This document shows positions 26,073 to 35,162 of a DNA stretch of 52,091 nucleotides, piece after piece (within the stretch, counting starts at the first letter, position 1; the number at the start of each line of letters is the position of its first letter). Origin of the DNA: Alteribacter aurantiacus DSM 18675 (GTDB taxonomy: Bacteria > Bacillota > Bacilli > Bacillales > Salisediminibacteriaceae); NCBI RefSeq assembly GCF_000429705.1, contig NZ_AUCJ01000013.1, positions 964 to 53,054 of the forward strand, in the 5' to 3' direction. The position numbers were made by a program, and so were the translations under genes. Below the pieces are notes generated by a model. That model saw only the letters and a list, made by a program, of their open reading frames with translations, was not told the DNA's origin and searched no databases.

Positions 26073-26242
26073 CCATGAGCCCCCTTACCCTTCACGCCCA
26101 GTGCGTGAAATCTGATGTTTTGACACTACTACCAGCATATTTGCGACTAAGAAATTTAAGCACGGCACCTGCCTACTTATCCTTTTCACCAAATCGCTCA
26201 AAACTAAACCCGTCTGCTTTCCCCGTAAGCAAGTCGGTTTAA

Positions 26243-26306
26243 CTAGAGCCGCTGCTCTCTTTAATAGGGGGGATTCCCCTACCGCAAAGAGCAGGCCTAC
26301 TCTAGA
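26243..26306. other. Three-tier nested hairpin between rocD and proline dehydrogenase
   Basis: CTAGAG/CTCTAG outside, CTGCTCT/AGAGCAG in the middle, TAGGGG/CCCCTA inside, with small internal loops. It is 27 nt after the rocD stop and 170 nt before the next gene. No U tract, similar in design to the hairpin at 25093-25160. Confidence 0.65.
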
Positions 26307-26332
26307 TTAATAAAACAATGACGTTATCGGCA

Positions 26333-27526
26333 TTATGCTGATAAGACTTTACGAATGCGCTCCAACGCCCACTCCAGATCCTCTTCAGAGATCACTAGAG
26401 GTGGGGCAAAGCGAATTACATTTTCGTGGGTTTCTTTACAAAGAAGACCCAGTTCTTTTAGTTCTTCACAATACGAGCGTGCCGGTTCCGTTAGTTCAAC
26501 ACCAATGAACAACCCTTTTCCGCGCACTTCTTTAATTTTCGGATTGTCAATCTTATTCAGCTCATCCATAAAGTAATTCCCTAGGTTTAGAGAGCGATCC
26601 ACAAGTCCTTCTTCTTCAATTACTTCAAGAGAGGCAACGGATACGGCACAAGCAAGTGGATTTCCTCCAAATGTAGAACCGTGAGAGCCTGGCTCAAACA
26701 CCCCAAGCACGTCGTCGTTGGCACAGACAACACTGATTGGCATGACGCCCCCTCCGAGTGCTTTACCGAGAATATACATATCCGGCTCAACGTTTTCCCA
26801 ATCACAAGCAAACAACTTACCAGAACGCCCAAGACCTGCTTGAATTTCATCAGCTACGTAAAGAACGTTGTTTTCTTTACAAATGTCGTAAGCTTCTTTC
26901 AAGAAACCTTCAGGTGGCATGTTGATTCCCGCTTCTCCTTGAATTGGTTCAAAGATAAACGCTGCTGTATTCGGTGTAATCGCATCTTTAAGGGCTTGTG
27001 CGTCCCCGTAAGGAATTACCTTAATCCCTGGAAGCATTGGTCCAAAATCCGCTTTGTATTCTTCGTTTGAAGAAAGAGACACAGCTGTCATCGTACGGCC
27101 GTGGAAGTTCTCTTCACAAACAATGATTTCTGCTTGATTCTTCTCTACACCTTTTACACGGTAAGCCCAGCGACGTACAGCTTTAACTGCTGTTTCAACC
27201 GCTTCCGCCCCTGTGTTCATAGGAAGGATCATGTTTTTGTTCGTCATTGCCGTCACTTTTTCATAAAAAGGACCCAGTTGATCGTTGTGAAACGCGCGAG
27301 ACGTCAACGTGATGCGGTCAGCCTGGTCTTTTAATGCTTGAATGATCTTTGGGTGACGGTGACCTTGGTTTACTGCAGAGTAGGCGCTAAGCATATCGAT
27401 GTAGCGGTTGCCTTCCGGATCTTCAACCCAAACACCCTCTGCTTTTGAAATGACAATCGGTAGTGGATGATAGTTTCTCGCACCATACTTCTCTGTTAAG
27501 TCAATAATCTCTTTGGTTTTTGCCAT
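26333..27526 (-). CDS. rocD: Ornithine aminotransferase
   Basis: 397 aa class III PLP aminotransferase. The PLP lysine lies in YILGKALGGGVMP (~255), with the cofactor Asp in VADEIQAGLGRSG and the substrate region FHGRTMTAVS. It converts ornithine and 2-oxoglutarate to glutamate semialdehyde and glutamate. The ribosome binding site is GGAGGCG. It follows rocA after 241 nt and has a strong hairpin in its own 5' region (27557-27587). Confidence 0.95.
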   Translation of the reverse strand: MAKTKEIIDLTEKYGARNYHPLPIVISKAEGVWVEDPEGNRYIDMLSAYSAVNQGHRHPKIIQALKDQADRITLTSRAFHNDQLGPFYEKVTAMTNKNMILPMNTGAEAVETAVKAVRRWAYRVKGVEKNQAEIIVCEENFHGRTMTAVSLSSNEEYKADFGPMLPGIKVIPYGDAQALKDAITPNTAAFIFEPIQGEAGINMPPEGFLKEAYDICKENNVLYVADEIQAGLGRSGKLFACDWENVEPDMYILGKALGGGVMPISVVCANDDVLGVFEPGSHGSTFGGNPLACAVSVASLEVIEEEGLVDRSLNLGNYFMDELNKIDNPKIKEVRGKGLFIGVELTEPARSYCEELKELGLLCKETHENVIRFAPPLVISEEDLEWALERIRKVLSA

Positions 27527-27556
27527 TTAGACGCCTCCATTCTGTGATAAACGTTT

Positions 27557-27587
27557 CAAAAAGACCGGGGATGAGCCGGTCTTTTTG
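27557..27587. terminator. Terminator of rocA or attenuator of rocD
   Basis: AAAAAGACCGG-7 nt-CCGGTCTTTTT, symmetrical and with T runs in both directions. It lies 180 nt after the rocA stop but only 30 nt before the rocD start, so it may equally be a rocD leader hairpin. Confidence 0.8.
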
Positions 27588-27767
27588 ATGCTCTTTTCGT
27601 AAAACATTCTCTTACAAAGGCATTGGGGATCTTCAGTTTATGTCTTTCGTTTTGCTTCGTAGATCCTCCAAACTCCTAATTGATGCTTTCGCGCGAGTAT
27701 TTCTTTGCGTAAAATTAAATGTTAATCACTTGAAGCAACACTACTTCTTTATTTAGCAACTGGTCAA

Positions 27768-29318
27768 TTAAAACTGATCTGTAACTGTTTTTGGCTGTAG
27801 GAAGTGCAAGAGGTAGTCAGGTCCTCCAGCTTTGGAGTCTGTTCCTGACATGTTGAATCCACCAAATGGCTGATATCCAACAATTGCTCCTGTACATCCA
27901 CGGTTGAAGTAAAGGTTTCCAACATGGAAATCTTCACGAGCTTGCTCTAAACGTGCACGGTTGTTTGAGATTACCGCACCAGTCAGGCCGTAATCTGTGT
28001 TGTTCGCAATCTCAAGGGCGTGATCGTAATCTTTCGCCTTAGTGAAGGCAACAACAGGTCCGAAGATCTCTTCTTGCATGAGACGCGCTTCTGGGTCAAT
28101 GTCAGCAAAGATGGTTGGTTTCACGAAATAACCTTCGGAAGCGTCACCTTCTCCACCTGCCATGAGACGACCTTCTTCTTTTCCAATCTCAACGTATTTC
28201 ATGATTTTATCGAACGCAGCTTGGTCGTTTACAGGACCCATGAAGTTGCTGTTGTCGTTGAAAGTTGCTCCAACTGCTAGCTCTTTCGTAAGCTCTACAG
28301 AACGCTCAAGAACTTGATCGTACACATCTTCGTGAATAACCGCACGGGAACATGCAGAACATTTCTGACCCGAGAATCCGAACGCAGAAGATACGATCGA
28401 CTGTGCCGCAAGCTCTAGATCTGCTTCTTTATCCACAACGATGGTGTCTTTTCCGCCCATTTCAGCGATAACACGCTTTAGCCACTTTTGACCTTTTTGT
28501 ACTTTAGCCGCACGCTCGTAAATGCGTACTCCAACGTCACGGGATCCCGTAAAGTTGATGAAGCGTGTGCGTGGGTGGTCGACGAGGTAATCCCCGATTT
28601 CAGCACCGCTACCAGGAATGTAGTTTACAACGCCTGCTGGCATACCCGCTTCTTCCAAAACTTCCATGAACTTGTATGCGACAACAGGTGTCGTTGTTGC
28701 TGGCTTAAGAAGGATCGTGTTACCTGCAACCATCGGACCTGCCACTGTTCCTGCCATGATGGCGAAAGCAAAGTTCCAAGGCGAAATCGTAACACCGACA
28801 CCTAATGGAATATAGTTGAATTGATTATCTTCAATGTCACGTGAATTGATCGGCATGCCGTCTTTCAAACGATTAATTTGACGAGCATAATACTCTAGGA
28901 AATCAATCGCTTCAGCAGTATCAGCATCCGCTTCATTCCATGGCTTACCTGCTTCGTACACTAAGTAAGCAGAGAACTCATGCTTACGGCGACGAATCAT
29001 GGCTGAAGCACGGTAAAGAATGTTGGCACGGTGCTCCGGCTTCCACTTTCTCCACGTTTCGAACGTCTCATCGGCAATTTTGTGCGCTTTTTCAGCATGA
29101 TCTTGTGTTGCTTTTGAAACATAACCGACAACTTCTTTATGGTTGGCCGGGTTTTCTGATACGAATTTATCTTCAGTCATTACGCGCTCTCCGCCAATAA
29201 TCAATGGATACTCTTTACCGAGTTCTCCACCAACTAATTTCAACGCTGCTTCCATCTCTTTACGGTTTTCCTCTACTGTGAAATCCGTGAATGGTTCGTG
29301 TTTGTAAGGTACTACCAT
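27768..29318 (-). CDS. rocA: 1-pyrroline-5-carboxylate dehydrogenase
   Basis: 516 aa from the ATG at 29318 (AAAGGAG upstream, N-terminus MVVPYKHEPFTDFTVEEN as in RocA); an in-frame ATG at 29351 is upstream of the ribosome binding site. Aldehyde dehydrogenase motifs are present: catalytic Glu in VIAEMGGKDT and catalytic Cys in FSGQKCSACSR, and GPVVAFTKAKDY. It oxidises P5C/glutamate semialdehyde to glutamate with NAD+. A sigma-54 promoter lies 61-77 nt upstream of the start, with a RocR-type site further up. Confidence 0.95.
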   Translation of the reverse strand: MVVPYKHEPFTDFTVEENRKEMEAALKLVGGELGKEYPLIIGGERVMTEDKFVSENPANHKEVVGYVSKATQDHAEKAHKIADETFETWRKWKPEHRANILYRASAMIRRRKHEFSAYLVYEAGKPWNEADADTAEAIDFLEYYARQINRLKDGMPINSRDIEDNQFNYIPLGVGVTISPWNFAFAIMAGTVAGPMVAGNTILLKPATTTPVVAYKFMEVLEEAGMPAGVVNYIPGSGAEIGDYLVDHPRTRFINFTGSRDVGVRIYERAAKVQKGQKWLKRVIAEMGGKDTIVVDKEADLELAAQSIVSSAFGFSGQKCSACSRAVIHEDVYDQVLERSVELTKELAVGATFNDNSNFMGPVNDQAAFDKIMKYVEIGKEEGRLMAGGEGDASEGYFVKPTIFADIDPEARLMQEEIFGPVVAFTKAKDYDHALEIANNTDYGLTGAVISNNRARLEQAREDFHVGNLYFNRGCTGAIVGYQPFGGFNMSGTDSKAGGPDYLLHFLQPKTVTDQF

Positions 29319-29378
29319 GGAAAATCCACTCCTTTTAAAAAGATTCATCAAAATATTAATGTTTACACTTTTCTAATA

Positions 29379-29395
29379 ATGCAAGAACCGTGCCA
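29379..29395 (-). promoter_or_regulatory. Sigma-54 (SigL) promoter of rocA
   Basis: Minus strand TGGCACGGTTCTTGCAT: -24 TGGCAC and -12 TTGCAT with the correct GG-GC spacing of 10 bp. It agrees with the divergent enhancer-binding protein gene rocR. Confidence 0.92.
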
Positions 29396-29464
29396 AAACG
29401 AAAACCCTTACATGAGCGGGCGCTCAGTTCTCCTATGTGCAAAAAATGATGGCGGTGAAAAATA

Positions 29465-29487
29465 ATTTTGCGGTTTTTCCGCAAAAT
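29465..29487. promoter_or_regulatory. Predicted RocR upstream activating sequence
   Basis: Perfect 9-bp inverted repeat ATTTTGCGG-TTTTT-CCGCAAAAT centred about 95 bp upstream of the rocA sigma-54 promoter, between rocA and rocR. The TTTGC...GCAAA form is like known roc enhancer sites. It may also control rocR. Confidence 0.75.
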
Positions 29488-29560
29488 GTGTTTGCGCCTC
29501 CTAAAACGGGAAGGGTAAACTATAGCTATTGGCTATGCAATCAGGTGAGGGGGGTTTTTT

Positions 29561-30970
29561 ATGTACGATGAGCGTTTGTTACCAAAGCTTGACTATATTT
29601 ATCATCAGCTTCTAGATGCGGTAGACGTGGGCATTCACATTGTTGATCATGAAGGTGTGAGTGTTGTTTATAACCGGAAAATGAGTGAAATCGAGGATAT
29701 GGACAAAATTGATGTTCTCCATCGTAATATCATGGATATTTTCATGTTCACCGGTGAAGAAGAAAGCCGCTTGATGCAAGCCTTACGTAAAGGAGACCTT
29801 CGAAAAAACGCCAAACAAACGTATTTTAACTATAAAGGACAAGAGATTACAACGATAAACGATACGTTTCCCCTTCGAAGCGAGGGAGGCGATATTATCG
29901 GAGCCGTTGAAATCGCGAAAGACATTACTCGCCTTGAACGACTGACTCGGGAAAACGCTCGGGAAAAACCTGACGCTAGATACACGTTTGACCAAATTAT
30001 CGGAAAGAGCGATGCAATCATGGAGGTCATCTCCAACGCAAAACGAGCGACCCGAACAACTTCCTCTGTGTTAATTACCGGAGAAACAGGAACAGGGAAA
30101 GAGCTTTTCGCTCAAAGCATACATAATGGAAGTGAGCGCTCGTCCAAACCATTTATCAGTCAAAATTGCGCCGCACTTCCGGATACACTTATTGAAAGTA
30201 TTCTGTTCGGTACAGTCAAAGGTGCGTTTACCGGGGCCAATGAACATCCCGGTCTTTTTGAACAAGCAGACGGCGGCACCTTACTTCTTGACGAGATCAA
30301 CTCGTTGAGTGCTCCTCTTCAAGCAAAGCTATTACGCGCGTTACAAGAGAAGAAAATCCGGCGTATCGGCGACACAAAAGATAGACCTGTGGATGTACGT
30401 ATCTTGGCTACTGTAAACGAGGACCCCCTTGTTTCCATAAATAAAAACGACCTTCGAGAGGACTTGTACTATCGATTGAGCGTTGTATCCATCGTTGTTC
30501 CACCTCTTAGAAAAAGAAAAGACGATCTTGTACACTTGGTCGAACATTTTATCGAGAAATACAATTACCGTTTTCAGTTGAAAGTTCCCTGCGTATCGCT
30601 AGGCGTTATGGAGCTGTTCAACGAATATGACTGGCCTGGTAACGTACGTGAACTAGAACATATGATTGAAGGCGCTATGAACCTGATCCAATATGACGAG
30701 GAGATCGATTACACGCACCTCCCTCCTCACGTGAGACACAAGTTCCCTTTATATGCGACGTACTCTTTCGCCCCGGTTCAGGCTTTTCCTCCAGCCGTGG
30801 AAAAGAAACCGAATCGCACTCTTCAATCGTTTATGGAAGAAGCGGAACGAGTCTATATTGAAGAAATCCTGCAACAATGTGAATGGAACGTTACACAAGC
30901 TGCAAAAGAACTTGGCGTAAGCCGACAAAGTCTTCAGTATCGTTTGAAGAAATATGGGATTAAAAAGTAA
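29561..30970 (+). CDS. rocR: RocR, sigma-54-dependent activator of arginine catabolism
   Basis: 469 aa with three parts: N-terminal PAS-type sensor (~10-130), AAA+ domain (~145-375) and a C-terminal Fis-type helix-turn-helix (~430-468; NVTQAAKELGVSRQSLQYRL). The AAA+ domain has Walker A GETGTGKE, the sigma-54 contact loop GAFTGA (in TVKGAFTGANE), Walker B GGTLLLDEIN, and WPGNVRELEH. It should sense ornithine or citrulline and drive roc genes through SigL, as in B. subtilis. Divergent from rocA; a terminator follows. Confidence 0.95.
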   Translation: MYDERLLPKLDYIYHQLLDAVDVGIHIVDHEGVSVVYNRKMSEIEDMDKIDVLHRNIMDIFMFTGEEESRLMQALRKGDLRKNAKQTYFNYKGQEITTINDTFPLRSEGGDIIGAVEIAKDITRLERLTRENAREKPDARYTFDQIIGKSDAIMEVISNAKRATRTTSSVLITGETGTGKELFAQSIHNGSERSSKPFISQNCAALPDTLIESILFGTVKGAFTGANEHPGLFEQADGGTLLLDEINSLSAPLQAKLLRALQEKKIRRIGDTKDRPVDVRILATVNEDPLVSINKNDLREDLYYRLSVVSIVVPPLRKRKDDLVHLVEHFIEKYNYRFQLKVPCVSLGVMELFNEYDWPGNVRELEHMIEGAMNLIQYDEEIDYTHLPPHVRHKFPLYATYSFAPVQAFPPAVEKKPNRTLQSFMEEAERVYIEEILQQCEWNVTQAAKELGVSRQSLQYRLKKYGIKK

Positions 30971-30981
30971 TCTAAGAATCT

Positions 30982-31024
30982 AAAAAGGCTGTGATAAGAC
31001 AATCGTCTTCCTCACAGCCTTTTA
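30982..31024 (+). terminator. Terminator between convergent rocR and the BmrA-like gene
   Basis: AAAAAGGCTGTGA/TCACAGCCTTTT with an 18-nt loop; usable on both strands. Confidence 0.85.
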
Positions 31025-31027
31025 AAG

Positions 31028-32794
31028 TTAAGCCAGCTTCTGCTGATTCACAAAGCTCTTATAACGCTCATTTGACTCGTACAATTCCTCATGCGTTCCT
31101 CTTCCGGTCACTTCACCATTTTCCAGTACGATGATTTGGTCCGCACCAAGCACCGTTGAAAGGCGGTGTGCGATGACCAACGTCGTTCGATTTTTCATGA
31201 CGTTGTCTAACGCTTCTTGAATTTTTTGTTCCGATTCACTGTCCAAACTAGACGTTGCCTCATCGAGCATGAGTAAAGACGGATCCTTGATTAACGCACG
31301 CGCTATGGCGATACGTTGCTTCTGCCCACCAGAAAGCTTAATTCCTCGCTCCCCCACTTCCGTATCGAAGCGATCGGGTAAGGATAGGACATATTCATCG
31401 ATATTGGCAAGCTTTGAAGCTGCAAGTAGTTCATCATCTGTCACCGTTCGCTCTACACCATAGGCGATATTCTCTCTAATCGTCCCTGCCATTAGTGGAC
31501 TCTCTTGAGACACATATCCGATGGATGTGCGCCACGACTGCAAGTCCAATTCATGAATCGCCTTGTTTCCTGCTTCAATGGTGCCTTCCGAAGGGGTATA
31601 AAACCGTTCAATAAGAGAAAACAAGGTCGACTTACCACTCCCGCTCGGACCAACAATTGCCGTCACTTGATTTGGAGGAACTTCAAACGATACGTTACGC
31701 AAAACCGAATCGTTCTCTCCGTAATGAAAGCTTACATCGCGAAAAGCTAGGTGCCCCTTCTCCCTTTGTTGGTTATGACCTCTCCGGTAATCTTCCTCTT
31801 CCAGATCATAGAGGGCACGAATTCGCTCTGTTGCACCCATCGCTTTTTGTACCTCGGCAAAAAACGAAGCGAACCGACTTACCGGTACCACGATCATGAA
31901 CAGATATAAAATAAAAGCGACCAATTCACCAGCCGAAATCGCCCCGGAAGCGACGCGCACGCCTCCGTAACCGATAATAAAAACAAGCATCCCCATCATG
32001 GCAAACGAAATTAAAGGGTTCAGAAATGCAAATACCTTTGCCTCTTTTAAACCAAAGGTAAACAACCCGTCCACTCTCTCTTCACCGCTCAATGCTTCTT
32101 TTTTCTCTGCACTATAAGCTTTTACAAGACGAATCTCTGATAACACTTGGGTAAGAACCGTTGTGAAGTTGGCCATCTCCTTTTGTATCGACTTTGAAAT
32201 GCGATACATCTTTCTCCCCAAAGGAATGATGATAAACAAAATGACCGGCACAACAGAAAGCATCACAAGGGTCATTTGCCAATCGAGAAAAAGCAAGATC
32301 ACTACTGCTCCAATGATGGAGATGATCCCTGTCACAGCTGAAACGAGATGATTTGTAATCAGTGCTTTTACAATATTCGTGTCATTTGTAATCCTACTAA
32401 TCGTTTCCCCTGTCCGATTCGTATCGTAATACGATACAGGCAGCTTCAACACTTTATTCCAAAGTCGAATCCGCAAACTTCGTACGACATATTCACCGAC
32501 ATAAGTAAGGAGGTATATGGAAAAACCTGTAGAAATCGCCTGTACAATAAACAAGGCCACAAATCCTAAAATTAAGCGTGTATCAAGAGCACCTGTAGCA
32601 AGCTGATCCACAACGTTTTGCGTAAATAAGGGAATGACGAGCCCTACTCCAGTTTCAATCAAGCTAAGAAATAAGGCAATCGCAACAATCCATTTCGGCG
32701 GTTTTGTTTGCTTCACCATTTCCCAAAAAGCGCGAAACGTCACTTTTTCATTCTCATCTTGTATGTCCTTCTCTTCAACCGTGTCGTTTTTCAT
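31028..32794 (-). CDS. ABC multidrug exporter, BmrA-like half transporter
   Basis: 588 aa with an N-terminal six-helix membrane domain (~30-315) and a C-terminal ATPase (~345-588): Walker A GPSGSGKST, Q-loop YVSQESPLMAGTIRENI, signature LSGGQKQR, Walker B LLMLDEATSSLD, H-loop VIAHRLS. It resembles B. subtilis BmrA over its whole length (e.g. LPVSYYDTNRTGETISRITNDT around 120; GYVSQESPLM). It is expected to act as a homodimer exporting drugs or lipids. Its leader contains a large inverted repeat (32820-32952). Confidence 0.9.
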   Translation of the reverse strand: MKNDTVEEKDIQDENEKVTFRAFWEMVKQTKPPKWIVAIALFLSLIETGVGLVIPLFTQNVVDQLATGALDTRLILGFVALFIVQAISTGFSIYLLTYVGEYVVRSLRIRLWNKVLKLPVSYYDTNRTGETISRITNDTNIVKALITNHLVSAVTGIISIIGAVVILLFLDWQMTLVMLSVVPVILFIIIPLGRKMYRISKSIQKEMANFTTVLTQVLSEIRLVKAYSAEKKEALSGEERVDGLFTFGLKEAKVFAFLNPLISFAMMGMLVFIIGYGGVRVASGAISAGELVAFILYLFMIVVPVSRFASFFAEVQKAMGATERIRALYDLEEEDYRRGHNQQREKGHLAFRDVSFHYGENDSVLRNVSFEVPPNQVTAIVGPSGSGKSTLFSLIERFYTPSEGTIEAGNKAIHELDLQSWRTSIGYVSQESPLMAGTIRENIAYGVERTVTDDELLAASKLANIDEYVLSLPDRFDTEVGERGIKLSGGQKQRIAIARALIKDPSLLMLDEATSSLDSESEQKIQEALDNVMKNRTTLVIAHRLSTVLGADQIIVLENGEVTGRGTHEELYESNERYKSFVNQQKLA

Positions 32795-32819
32795 CTTATT
32801 CTCCTCACTTGGCCTTTCG

Positions 32820-32952
32820 ACATGAACATTTCCCGGGAAACACCCTTCGACTTCTCTTCATTCCCGCCGTCGTTTCTCGTAACATAACGGTGTCCTTCGT
32901 ATTTTTTCCTATGATTCGCCACGAACATACATGAAGGGAAATGTTCATGTAT
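32820..32952 (-). promoter_or_regulatory. Leader of the BmrA-like gene with overlapping inverted repeats
   Basis: ACATGAACATTTCCC (32820-32834) and GGGAAATGTTCATGT (32936-32950) are perfect 15-bp inverted repeats, 101 nt apart. The right arm also takes part in two local dyads: ATACATGAA/TTCATGTAT (32927-32952) and GGAAAT/ATTTCC (32937-32956). Mutually exclusive structures are therefore possible. The remaining gap (32953-33135) shows nothing else. Confidence 0.6.
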
Positions 32953-33135
32953 TTCCTACGGATTAAAAATGGATTGGTTTCATAGTAAGAAACGAATTTC
33001 TCCTTAAGTACTGATCTTACCTTATTACAATAAAAATGAGTTTCCCTTACGTCAATTTCCAACGCCCCGCTGAACGCCAGCAGTCCCCTATCCGCGCGGT
33101 TCCGGCGAGCATTCACAAAAAAAGTAGCGCAATAA

Positions 33136-33177
33136 AAAAAGAGTGATACTCACTAATCATTAGAGTACCACTCTTTC
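33136..33177 (-). terminator. Terminator of sigX-rsiX
   Basis: AAAGAGTG(G/A)TACTC...GAGTA(T)CACTCTTT stem followed by a TTTTTTT tract on the minus strand. Confidence 0.85.
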
Positions 33178-33210
33178 TATATTACCTGGTTTAGACCCAG
33201 CTTGTTCATG

Positions 33211-34563
33211 TTATTGCTCATTAGGCTTGCGATCTTCTGGACTCACTTGTTCTCCAAGCGTAATTCCGTCCACTTCGGTTGCACCTTCACCTTCAAAAAC
33301 GACATAATCATAGCCGTATTCTCCCGCGGTATAAAGAAGTGCTTTTAGCATCATTCCTTGTTCTTTAGACCCTTCTTCAAAGGAGTACGCTTCATCAAAG
33401 GTAATGATAAGACCACCATTCTCTTCCTTAACCTCTGAGATCAGCTCTCCTTCTTCGGAATACTCCGGAAGTGGGGAATGAAGGTTAGCATTACCTTCCA
33501 TCTCTTTCATCCACTCTACTGTTTCTTCGAATGTCCCCAAGGATTCGTCTTCCGAGAGCACTTGAGAACTGTGAACAAGGACCGTTTCGCCGGTTTCTGT
33601 TGTGTACAGTACATATCCTAATGGACCTTCACCGTTACGTAGATCCCAAGATTCTACAACTCCCTCGGCTCCGAATAAAAATCCGTCTTCACCTTCTGTC
33701 GTTAGAACGACTTGTTCATACCCTAAAGAAGTAAATACTTCCATTATACCTTCACGATAATTATTCGTTTCGGAGCTAGAAAGACTCGCATAACGCTCTT
33801 CATCTTCTTCAGTGAAATCCAGTTGTACCGTTTCATCATTGATAAACGTAATTTCATTAAGACCCGGAAGTGTCAGTTTTTCCGTTTCTCCCTCTTCTGT
33901 TAAGAGTTGTGCCAGGAGCTCTTCTAGGGGCTCAGTTGTTTCAACTGTTTCGTTCTTGATAGCAACAACGAAATCCGTTTCCGTACTATACACGTAAGGA
34001 ACTGGGAGCGTGACCATTCGCGTCTCTTGCTCTTGTTCTTGTTCTTCCTGTTCAGTTTCAGTATCATCGTTTTCTTGGAGGTCTGCCGAATTGACTTCAT
34101 TTTCCTCATCACGCTCAATAGAGTCTGATTCTCTTGTGACATTTTCTTCATAATCTGCCTCTTCACCTGCGCTGTCATCTGTAGCCGGGGCTTCGTGACT
34201 TTCAGGTTCCGTTTCCATATCGTCTGATACTTCCTCATCTTCTTCTACGTACATAGCCGTTTCATTATCTGAGGATGAATCGCCCTGATCAGAGGAATTC
34301 AAGATCAAAGACTGCTCATTTTGATTGGATAAAAAAGATGGCACAATGAGAACAAGGAGAAAAATCGCAGCCGCACTTGCCATGACTGGGTAGAGCCATG
34401 GTTTTTTCTGACGGATAGCAGCCCTTTGCGGTGCAGGTTGTTCAGCTGCGCGCTTTTCAATTTTGGCGAACAAGTCATCTTTTGATTGGCGGTCTTTTAT
34501 GGGGGGAAGATCTTTTAACGTATTTTCAATGTCTTGTTCATCCCAGCGAGACTTTTTTGTCAT
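33211..34563 (-). CDS. rsiX: RsiX-type anti-sigma factor with acidic linker and GerMN-like domains
   Basis: 450 aa. The N-terminus (SRWDEQDIENTLKDLPPIKD) aligns with B. subtilis RsiX and should bind SigX. One membrane helix lies at ~55-78 (VMASAAAIFLLVLIVPSF). A Glu/Asp/Ser-rich extracellular linker (~95-180) is followed by two GerMN-like repeats (~215-305 and ~365-435). The protein is longer than B. subtilis RsiX (368 aa), mainly because of the acidic linker. Its start overlaps the sigX stop by 4 nt (ATGA), so the pair is translationally coupled. Confidence 0.88.
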   Translation of the reverse strand: MTKKSRWDEQDIENTLKDLPPIKDRQSKDDLFAKIEKRAAEQPAPQRAAIRQKKPWLYPVMASAAAIFLLVLIVPSFLSNQNEQSLILNSSDQGDSSSDNETAMYVEEDEEVSDDMETEPESHEAPATDDSAGEEADYEENVTRESDSIERDEENEVNSADLQENDDTETEQEEQEQEQETRMVTLPVPYVYSTETDFVVAIKNETVETTEPLEELLAQLLTEEGETEKLTLPGLNEITFINDETVQLDFTEEDEERYASLSSSETNNYREGIMEVFTSLGYEQVVLTTEGEDGFLFGAEGVVESWDLRNGEGPLGYVLYTTETGETVLVHSSQVLSEDESLGTFEETVEWMKEMEGNANLHSPLPEYSEEGELISEVKEENGGLIITFDEAYSFEEGSKEQGMMLKALLYTAGEYGYDYVVFEGEGATEVDGITLGEQVSPEDRKPNEQ

Positions 34564-35087
34564 GTTCTGGCCTCCTTCTCTCCTAAATGCTTCTTTAACG
34601 CTTTAATTGCTCGGTGTTGTGTGGTTTTTACTTTACTTTCCGTCCAGCCAAGAACAGCTGCCGCTTCTTGTATGGACATGGATTGAATATATCTTAGAAT
34701 GAGCACTTGTTTTTGATCGTCCGTACAGTGCTCCATCATTTCATATACGTGCTTGACGTCTTCATTTTGTTCTACAATCTCGTCAGGAAGTGGTGAAGGA
34801 TCGTGGATTTCGAAGGCTCTCTCTGAAAGCTCATACTGCTTACCGATCCACTTTCGCTTCTTTCTGTTTTGACTTCGCATCCAATCAATTGCCACATGCT
34901 TCGCAATGGAATAGAGCCACGTCTTTTCAGAGCTCTTTCCTTCAAACCCTTTGTAAGAATGAAGGACTTTTATATACACTTCTTGAACCAGTTCTTCCGC
35001 CGTTTCACGGCTTCGAACCATGTAAAACAGGTACTGGAATAACGCGTGATGATAGGTTTCATACAAGCGTTCGAACTCCTCCCGCAC
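34560..35087 (-). CDS. sigX: ECF sigma factor SigX
   Basis: 175 aa ECF sigma factor. Region 2 is LYETYHHALFQYLFYMVRS...AEELVQEVYIKVL, followed by FEGKSSEKTWLYSIAKHVAIDW; region 4 is SIQEAAAVLGWTESKVKTTQHR. These match B. subtilis SigX closely, including FEGxSSEKTWL. In B. subtilis SigX controls cell-surface charge and cationic peptide resistance. The start is GTG with GGGAGGGG. A TGTAAC-N16-CGAC promoter upstream suggests autoregulation. Confidence 0.93.
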   Translation of the reverse strand: MREEFERLYETYHHALFQYLFYMVRSRETAEELVQEVYIKVLHSYKGFEGKSSEKTWLYSIAKHVAIDWMRSQNRKKRKWIGKQYELSERAFEIHDPSPLPDEIVEQNEDVKHVYEMMEHCTDDQKQVLILRYIQSMSIQEAAAVLGWTESKVKTTQHRAIKALKKHLGEKEART

Positions 35088-35114
35088 AGTTTCCCCTCCC
35101 TGTCATTATAATTT

Positions 35115-35140
35115 GTCGATATAAATGAGTAGATGTTACA
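35115..35140 (-). promoter_or_regulatory. ECF (SigX-type) promoter of sigX-rsiX
   Basis: Minus strand TGTAAC (35135-35140), 16-nt spacer, CGAC (35115-35118), about 28 nt upstream of sigX. The identical boxes and spacing recur at 36188-36213. Confidence 0.82.
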
Positions 35141-35162
35141 TGTTTTTTCACATTTAATTGTT

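Noticed and set aside
27557..27587. Sigma-54 promoter before rocD
   Set aside because: Scanned the 241-nt interval on the minus strand; no TGGCAC-N5-TTGCA match, only the symmetrical hairpin.
32805..33116. 103-aa minus-strand frame upstream of the BmrA-like gene
   Set aside because: Composition is unlike a protein and it covers the inverted-repeat leader; no start signal.
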